A stretch of 9,859 bases of DNA from Palsa-601 sp052146895 (GTDB taxonomy: Bacteria > Actinomycetota > Acidimicrobiia > Acidimicrobiales > Bog-793): contig JBKQLZ010000028.1 of assembly GCA_052146895.1 (NCBI GenBank), positions 1-9,859 of the forward strand, written 5' to 3'. Positions 6,822 through 9,859 of this stretch are shown one piece after another. Every line of letters starts with the position of its first letter. Within the stretch, counting starts at the first letter, position 1. The notes under the pieces are model-generated. The model was not told where the DNA came from and made no database searches. It saw only the letters and a program-made list of their open reading frames with translations. The position numbers and the translations under genes are program-made.

Positions 6822-6856
6822 GGGTCGAGTGTAAGAACCGGGTCGCGCCAGGTCAA
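6822..6856 (-). promoter_or_regulatory. Strong sigma70-type leaderless promoter of the muramidase gene
   Basis: On the minus strand, TTGACC (6851-6856, five of six to the -35 consensus) is followed by exactly 17 bp and then TACACT (6828-6833, a TAnnnT -10). Six bases, CGACCC, then separate the -10 from the ATG at 6819-6821. That places transcription start at or within a base or so of the A of ATG. The absence of any Shine-Dalgarno sequence there supports a leaderless mRNA, a common arrangement in actinobacteria. The promoter lies wholly in the gap after the stop of the membrane protein gene. Confidence 0.75.
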
Positions 6857-6866
6857 TGTCGCCGTC

Positions 6867-8783
6867 TCAGGGGGAGGATGCAGGTGCCACCAGGATCGTC
6901 GGGAAGTGCTTGGGGGAAAGCGCGAACCACACGAGAACGCCGCGAAGCAGTATCGGTGGGCTCCCTACCGCGGCTGTCACGTAGTTCGCTGCCCACAAGG
7001 AGTTGCGGTACGACGGGTCGATGATGATCGTCCGGATCTTGTAGACGGCGATATCGGCCTGGATCGCCTGCTCCATGATCGGGCGGCTCGGTGGGACCGT
7101 CCTGTGGAAGCGCGCCGGGCCAAGCAGTGCATCCTCGAAGACCTGTTCGATCCCGCTCGGGTGCAGCGCGGGCGGAGGGAACGAGTCCTCGAAAGAGTGC
7201 TTGTCCTTACCGGGCAAGAAGAAGGTTGTGCCGCCGAGGATCCGGAAGTGCATGCCGGCGACGGCCTGCCAAGCAAGGGCCTCGTTGTACTTCTCCACCG
7301 GGTACGGATAGGTGGCGACGACACTCCCCGCTGGGATCTGGTTCACCGCCGCGCTCGTGAAGAATGGCGGAATCGCGGGCGGCCCTACTGGGTACGGCAA
7401 CCTCGGGACGAGCGGTACGAGAACGACGACTGCCAGGCTCGCGACGAGAACGGCGCGCACCCTCTTCGTAGTGACAGCCTTGCTTCCCGCCACCAGCAAG
7501 CGGTCGAGGCCGATACCGAGGATGACGGCGACGAACAGCACGGTGAACAAGCTGAAACGGGCTGTCTCCACGTCCTGCAGCAGAGGAAGGTGCGCGAGGA
7601 CAGCGAAAGGCCCAGGTATAGAGGTGTATTTGGCCCCCACGACGACACGGGGCCCGAGCGAGAGCGCATAAGAGAGGATCGCCAGCACGCCGCAGACCGC
7701 GATCAAGGGGACACGCCTGTAAGCGATGAGCAGACCGATAGTGAGCATGACGAGGGGAAGCCCGAGATACAGGCCGTTCTCGAGGACGTTGCCCGAAGTG
7801 AGGCGCGTACCCAGGTTGAACAAGCTGGCGGTGCCGAATTGCATGAGCGGAGTCGGCACGAGCGCGCCGACGAGATCCCCACGAAACGCGAGCAGATTGC
7901 TCGTCGGGTGCGGCGGCCCGCTCACGTGCTGCGTCCCGTCGAGGAAGAACCACACCGGGTACGCCAGCACGACGGCGCACGCGACGACCGCGTAGCCGGC
8001 CGATTTGCCAAGGTAAACAAGGCATTCCCGCACGCGTGAGCTCCGGTAGAGCAGAGACAAGATGACGCCGGTGCAGGTCAGGAGCGCCATCATGAGAAAG
8101 ATCTCCGAGGAGATCAGGTACTGGGCGGCGAAGAGGAGGCCGAGATATAGGCCGTTTCTAAGGGTCGTGCGCCGCCGCGTGACGAACATGTCGTGCACGA
8201 TCCCGATCACGAGAGGAGGGATGGCCGTGAAGACGAGGAACTCGTGCGACTCTCCCTGGCCGATCATGTACGGCGAGAACCCATACAGCAGTCCGGCGAT
8301 GAACGCGGCCGGCCACCAGGCCACGAAACGCCGGACCGTGAAGAACATCGCGAGGCCCGCCAGCACAAAGCCCGCCCGGAGCACGAGGTTGTACGCGGCC
8401 ACTGGTCCGAGTAAGAGCGTGATAGGTGACGCGATCACCCCGAGCAGAGTCATCGACGTGTTGTCGGCGAGGTTCACGCCCGAGGGGTACAGGATCCAGT
8501 TGGAGAAGAAGAGCGAATGGCCATGGCTGAGGGCAAAGGGGACCCAGGCGAGGAACCAGACTTCTTGGGAGGTGTCGGCACACGTGCAGATCTGGGTGTG
8601 GGAATTGTCGAGCGGAAGTGTCGGCCAGTAAGCCGCTACTGCGATCGCGGCGTAGACGAGGCCTACGGTGAGGGGAATTGCCCAGCGCAACCGGCTGGCG
8701 GGGCGGACGGCGTCCTCTTGCTCGACTAGCGGGTCGACCAGCCCGGTCGCGCGCGCGAGCACGCCGCTGTCGTCGCCCTCCAC
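6867..8783 (-). CDS. Multipass membrane protein, GT-C glycosyltransferase-like
   Basis: This 638-residue protein has a cytoplasmic N-terminus (1-34), about 11-13 hydrophobic spans between residues 35 and 461, and a soluble C-terminal domain (462-638) that is probably extracytoplasmic. The first long loop after span 1 carries LPLDNSHTQICTCADTSQ (56-73) and WILYPSGVNLADNTSM (96-111). Acidic residues in the first outer loop (D59, D70 here) are where GT-C enzymes using polyprenyl-phosphate sugars place catalysis. This architecture matches large actinobacterial membrane proteins annotated as glycosyltransferase-like or YfhO-like, but I cannot assign a donor or acceptor. The start is a GTG at 8783, the only start codon downstream of an in-frame stop before the first span; another GTG lies at codon 8. 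No ribosome binding site is obvious. It faces the pilin gene across a divergent regulatory region and ends 45 bp before the muramidase gene. Confidence 0.75.
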   Translation of the reverse strand: MEGDDSGVLARATGLVDPLVEQEDAVRPASRLRWAIPLTVGLVYAAIAVAAYWPTLPLDNSHTQICTCADTSQEVWFLAWVPFALSHGHSLFFSNWILYPSGVNLADNTSMTLLGVIASPITLLLGPVAAYNLVLRAGFVLAGLAMFFTVRRFVAWWPAAFIAGLLYGFSPYMIGQGESHEFLVFTAIPPLVIGIVHDMFVTRRRTTLRNGLYLGLLFAAQYLISSEIFLMMALLTCTGVILSLLYRSSRVRECLVYLGKSAGYAVVACAVVLAYPVWFFLDGTQHVSGPPHPTSNLLAFRGDLVGALVPTPLMQFGTASLFNLGTRLTSGNVLENGLYLGLPLVMLTIGLLIAYRRVPLIAVCGVLAILSYALSLGPRVVVGAKYTSIPGPFAVLAHLPLLQDVETARFSLFTVLFVAVILGIGLDRLLVAGSKAVTTKRVRAVLVASLAVVVLVPLVPRLPYPVGPPAIPPFFTSAAVNQIPAGSVVATYPYPVEKYNEALAWQAVAGMHFRILGGTTFFLPGKDKHSFEDSFPPPALHPSGIEQVFEDALLGPARFHRTVPPSRPIMEQAIQADIAVYKIRTIIIDPSYRNSLWAANYVTAAVGSPPILLRGVLVWFALSPKHFPTILVAPASSP

Positions 8784-8823
8784 AGGCGGCGACCCTAGTC
8801 TCGATTCGTTTTCATGCGATCGT

Positions 8824-8862
8824 CAGTGCTCACTGTTCGTGGTTGCTTGACCACTATTAGTG
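8824..8862. promoter_or_regulatory. Pair of palindromes, possible operator sites
   Basis: CAGTG-CT-CACTG (8824-8835) and CACTA-T-TAGTG (8852-8862) are both perfect 5 bp-arm inverted repeats built from similar half-sites. The second lies in the spacer of the TTGACC promoter candidate and is flanked by direct repeats of GCTTG (8845-8849, 8862-8866). A further CACTG half-site is at 8876-8880, next to the -10. The arrangement suggests binding of a dimeric regulator. Seen: the repeats. Inferred: regulator binding. Confidence 0.35.
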
Positions 8863-8875
8863 CTTGCGGTATCCT
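8847..8875 (+). promoter_or_regulatory. Candidate upstream promoter of the pilin gene
   Basis: TTGACC (8847-8852) and TATCCT (8870-8875) are separated by exactly 17 bp. Transcription from about 8882 would give a leader of roughly 115 bases before the pilin GTG. The palindrome CACTATTAGTG overlaps its -35 edge and spacer. Confidence 0.5.
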
Positions 8876-8900
8876 CACTGCCGCTGGCGATTCCGACGGC

Positions 8901-8929
8901 TTGTCCAGTAGCGCGAGGGCCTCTATAAG
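8901..8929 (+). promoter_or_regulatory. Candidate proximal promoter of the pilin gene
   Basis: TTGTCC (8901-8906) and TATAAG (8924-8929, five of six to the -10 consensus) are also separated by exactly 17 bp. Transcription near 8936 would give a leader of about 60 bases that begins just before the 25 bp tandem repeat. The two candidate promoters may work in tandem, or only one may be real. Confidence 0.45.
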
Positions 8930-8937
8930 CGGGTGCC

Positions 8938-8987
8938 GGCATTCATTATTGCCTGTTCATGCGGCATTCATAAGTGCCATTTCATAA
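8938..8987 (+). repeat. Imperfect 25 bp tandem repeat in the pilin mRNA leader
   Basis: Units 8938-8962 and 8963-8987 match at 19 of 25 positions. Each contains GGCATTCAT, a TGCC and a second TTCAT, so TTCAT occurs at 8942, 8956, 8967 and 8981 (steps 14, 11, 14). In each unit GGCA can pair with TGCC; in the second unit the stem can extend to about six pairs counting one G-T, with a CATA loop. The repeat ends at the Shine-Dalgarno sequence. Confidence 0.6.
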
Positions 8988-8991
8988 GGAG
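8986..8991 (+). promoter_or_regulatory. Ribosome binding site that fixes the pilin start
   Basis: AAGGAG is followed by six bases and then GTG at 8998. The in-frame GTG at 8974 would place this ribosome binding site inside the coding region, so 8998 is the better start. Confidence 0.85.
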
Positions 8992-8997
8992 AGCCCC

Positions 8998-9597
8998 GTG
9001 CTCCAAGTAAACCGCGCACTGCGGCAAAGACGTGGGGAGCTACCTGGCGACGAGGGCTTCACCCTCATCGAGCTGCTGGTGGTCCTTCTCATCATCGGAA
9101 TCCTGCTCGCGATCGCAATCCCGACGTTCTTGTCGGTGACGAAGACCGCCAACAACACCGCGGTCCAGGCGAACCTGTCGACCGCCCTGACCGGCTCGGA
9201 TGCTGTCTACACGGAGTCAGGCCAAACCTTCTCGGAGATACTGACGTTCGGGCAGGGAGTCTCGACCTTGACGCAGGTGGACACTGGCCTCGAGGTCGTG
9301 AACAGCCTGCCTTCCACCGCAGCGAACGTGATCAGCGTCCACGTTGCTGGAACGGCCACCCCGGTCGGCAGCGTGCTCGTGCTCGAAGCCTTCTCGCCAG
9401 GAACGATGGACTGCTGGGGGATCATCGACGTGAAGACCGCGCAGACCTCCGGCGACGCGCTCACGGAATTCGGTGCTGGCTCGCCCGGGACCTACTTCTT
9501 CTTGACCCAGAAGGGAACGGCCACGGCGAGCAGCTGCAACAGCGGTGCGTTCACTCCGCTCAACGCCATCACCGAGTCCGGCTTCCCGAAGAGCTAG
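8998..9597 (+). CDS. Type IV prepilin (class III signal peptide, N-methylated pilin)
   Basis: This 199-residue protein is a pilin subunit. Its 20-residue leader is basic (RALRQRRGELPGDEG) and ends in Gly20. Cleavage by prepilin peptidase would expose Phe21, which is then N-methylated. FTLIELLVVLLIIGILLAIA (21-40) is the canonical hydrophobic helix, with Glu25 as the mature Glu5 used in pilus assembly. The mature protein is about 179 residues. After the helix comes VTKTANNTAVQANLSTALTGSDAVYTESGQTFSEI, typical of major-pilin-like helices. The globular part is rich in Thr, Ser and Gly. Cys139 and Cys180 could form the C-terminal disulfide loop. The GTG start is chosen by the AAGGAG site. No assembly genes (pilB, pilC, pilD) are in the window, so it is either a lone major-type pilin or a pseudopilin, although its size and lack of a neighbouring cluster favour a pilin. 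Confidence 0.92.
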   Translation: MLQVNRALRQRRGELPGDEGFTLIELLVVLLIIGILLAIAIPTFLSVTKTANNTAVQANLSTALTGSDAVYTESGQTFSEILTFGQGVSTLTQVDTGLEVVNSLPSTAANVISVHVAGTATPVGSVLVLEAFSPGTMDCWGIIDVKTAQTSGDALTEFGAGSPGTYFFLTQKGTATASSCNSGAFTPLNAITESGFPKS

Positions 9598-9628
9598 AGC
9601 GACTGGTCCTGCCGTGAACTGTCGATAG

Positions 9629-9640
9629 CGGGGTCACCCG
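9629..9640 (+). other. Small hairpin downstream of the pilin gene
   Basis: CGGG-GTCA-CCCG forms a 4 bp GC stem about 32 bases after the pilin stop codon, with no T-run. It is too small to call a terminator. Nothing else is recognisable in the 95 bp gap apart from the ribosome binding site of the next gene. Confidence 0.2.
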
Positions 9641-9692
9641 TTCGTCGTAGTTGTGGCAAGCGACACTCAGAGCTGTCCGAACGGAGGCTGCG

Positions 9693-9859
9693 ATGGCTAA
9701 GAACGACGCTGATACCTGGAAGCTCATCCACGCTGAGCGGGCCGCGGTGGCTGACACGCTGGCCAGCCTCAACACTGATCAGTGGGCCGTGCCTTCGCTC
9801 TGCGAGGGCTGGCCAGTTCACATCGCTGCCGCGCACATAGTCGCTGGAGCCGAACAGAC
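9693..9859 (+). CDS. Mycothiol-dependent maleylpyruvate isomerase family protein (DinB fold), 5' part only
   Basis: Only the first 55 codons are in the window. The start ATG at 9693 has a strong GGAGG ribosome binding site five bases upstream. TWKLIHAERAAVADTLASL (8-26), LNTDQWAVPSLCEGWPV (26-42) and AAAHIV (45-50) match the N-terminal helix bundle of the MDMPI_N/DinB-like family, in which the His of the 'AAHL' motif (His48 here) is a metal ligand and the 'SLC.GW.V' turn is highly conserved. Members use mycothiol for isomerase or transferase reactions, but most paralogues have no known substrate. The rest of the gene, including the remaining metal ligands, lies outside the window. It follows the pilin gene by 95 bp in the same direction, with no functional link apparent. 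Confidence 0.88.
   Translation, partial: MAKNDADTWKLIHAERAAVADTLASLNTDQWAVPSLCEGWPVHIAAAHIVAGAEQ

Larger units (their letters stand above)
8784..8997. other. Divergent intergenic regulatory region between the membrane protein and pilin genes
   Basis: The 214 bp hold no supported gene. They separate the GT-C-like gene (minus) from the prepilin gene (plus) and contain two plus-strand promoter candidates, two palindromes and a tandem repeat, listed separately. On the minus side I see only a weak TAGGGT about eight bases before the GTG, without a convincing -35. Confidence 0.7.

Noticed and set aside
6513..8039. 508-codon open frame on the plus strand across the muramidase and membrane protein genes
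   Set aside because: It is antisense to two convincing genes. Its translation is Arg/Glu/Asp/Gln-rich with no domain or membrane pattern, as expected from the complement of GC-rich coding DNA.
8974..8997. GTG at 8974 as the pilin start
   Set aside because: It would place the AAGGAG ribosome binding site inside the coding sequence. The GTG at 8998 has the correct spacing to that site.
9598..9692. Promoter of the mycothiol-family gene in the 95 bp gap
   Set aside because: TTGTGG at 9651 has no acceptable -10 at 16-18 bp (TGTCCG), so I could not support a call.
1..9859. CRISPR array, tRNA, insertion sequence ends, phage or toxin-antitoxin genes
   Set aside because: I saw no regularly spaced repeats, cloverleaf sequences, terminal inverted repeats, transposase or integrase motifs, or small paired genes of toxin-antitoxin type.

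Overview
The window looks like chromosomal DNA of an actinobacterium (Actinomycetota). It is GC-rich, and the coding frames favour G or C at third positions. Its right-hand partial gene belongs to the mycothiol-dependent maleylpyruvate isomerase family, and mycothiol is the actinobacterial thiol. One promoter has the leaderless geometry common in that phylum. A type IV pilin fits lineages such as Acidimicrobiia or Thermoleophilia, but the genus cannot be named from this sequence. No rRNA, tRNA, CRISPR array, transposase or integrase is visible.

From 1 to about 8783 every gene lies on the minus strand. In transcription order these are: a multipass GT-C-like membrane protein (8783-6867); a secreted GH25 muramidase with three Ig-like repeats (6821-5142), which has its own leaderless promoter; a tandem YbjQ-type protein (5122-4274), 19 bp downstream and probably cotranscribed with the muramidase; an SsuE/MsuE-like FMN reductase (4207-3734); and three luciferase-like flavin monooxygenases or oxidoreductases (3663-2458, 2441-1065 and 1068 to beyond the left edge). 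The monooxygenase genes are tightly packed, with a 16 bp gap and then a GTGA stop/start overlap. The reductase plus monooxygenases form a classic two-component set, with reduced FMN supplied to class C flavin monooxygenases. It most likely scavenges sulfur from organosulfur compounds; the substrates cannot be read from the sequence.

The interval 8784-8997 is a divergent regulatory region. It contains two candidate plus-strand promoters with 17 bp spacers, two short palindromes and an imperfect 25 bp tandem repeat in the leader of the pilin gene. To the right on the plus strand are a complete type IV prepilin (8998-9597) and the first 55 codons of a mycothiol/DinB-fold enzyme (9693 onward).

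The genes look like ordinary accessory metabolism plus cell-surface functions, and I see no clear evidence for a wholly new system. The less routine points are the GH25/Ig to tandem-YbjQ pairing, the leaderless muramidase promoter, the structured pilin leader and the palindromes in promoters.
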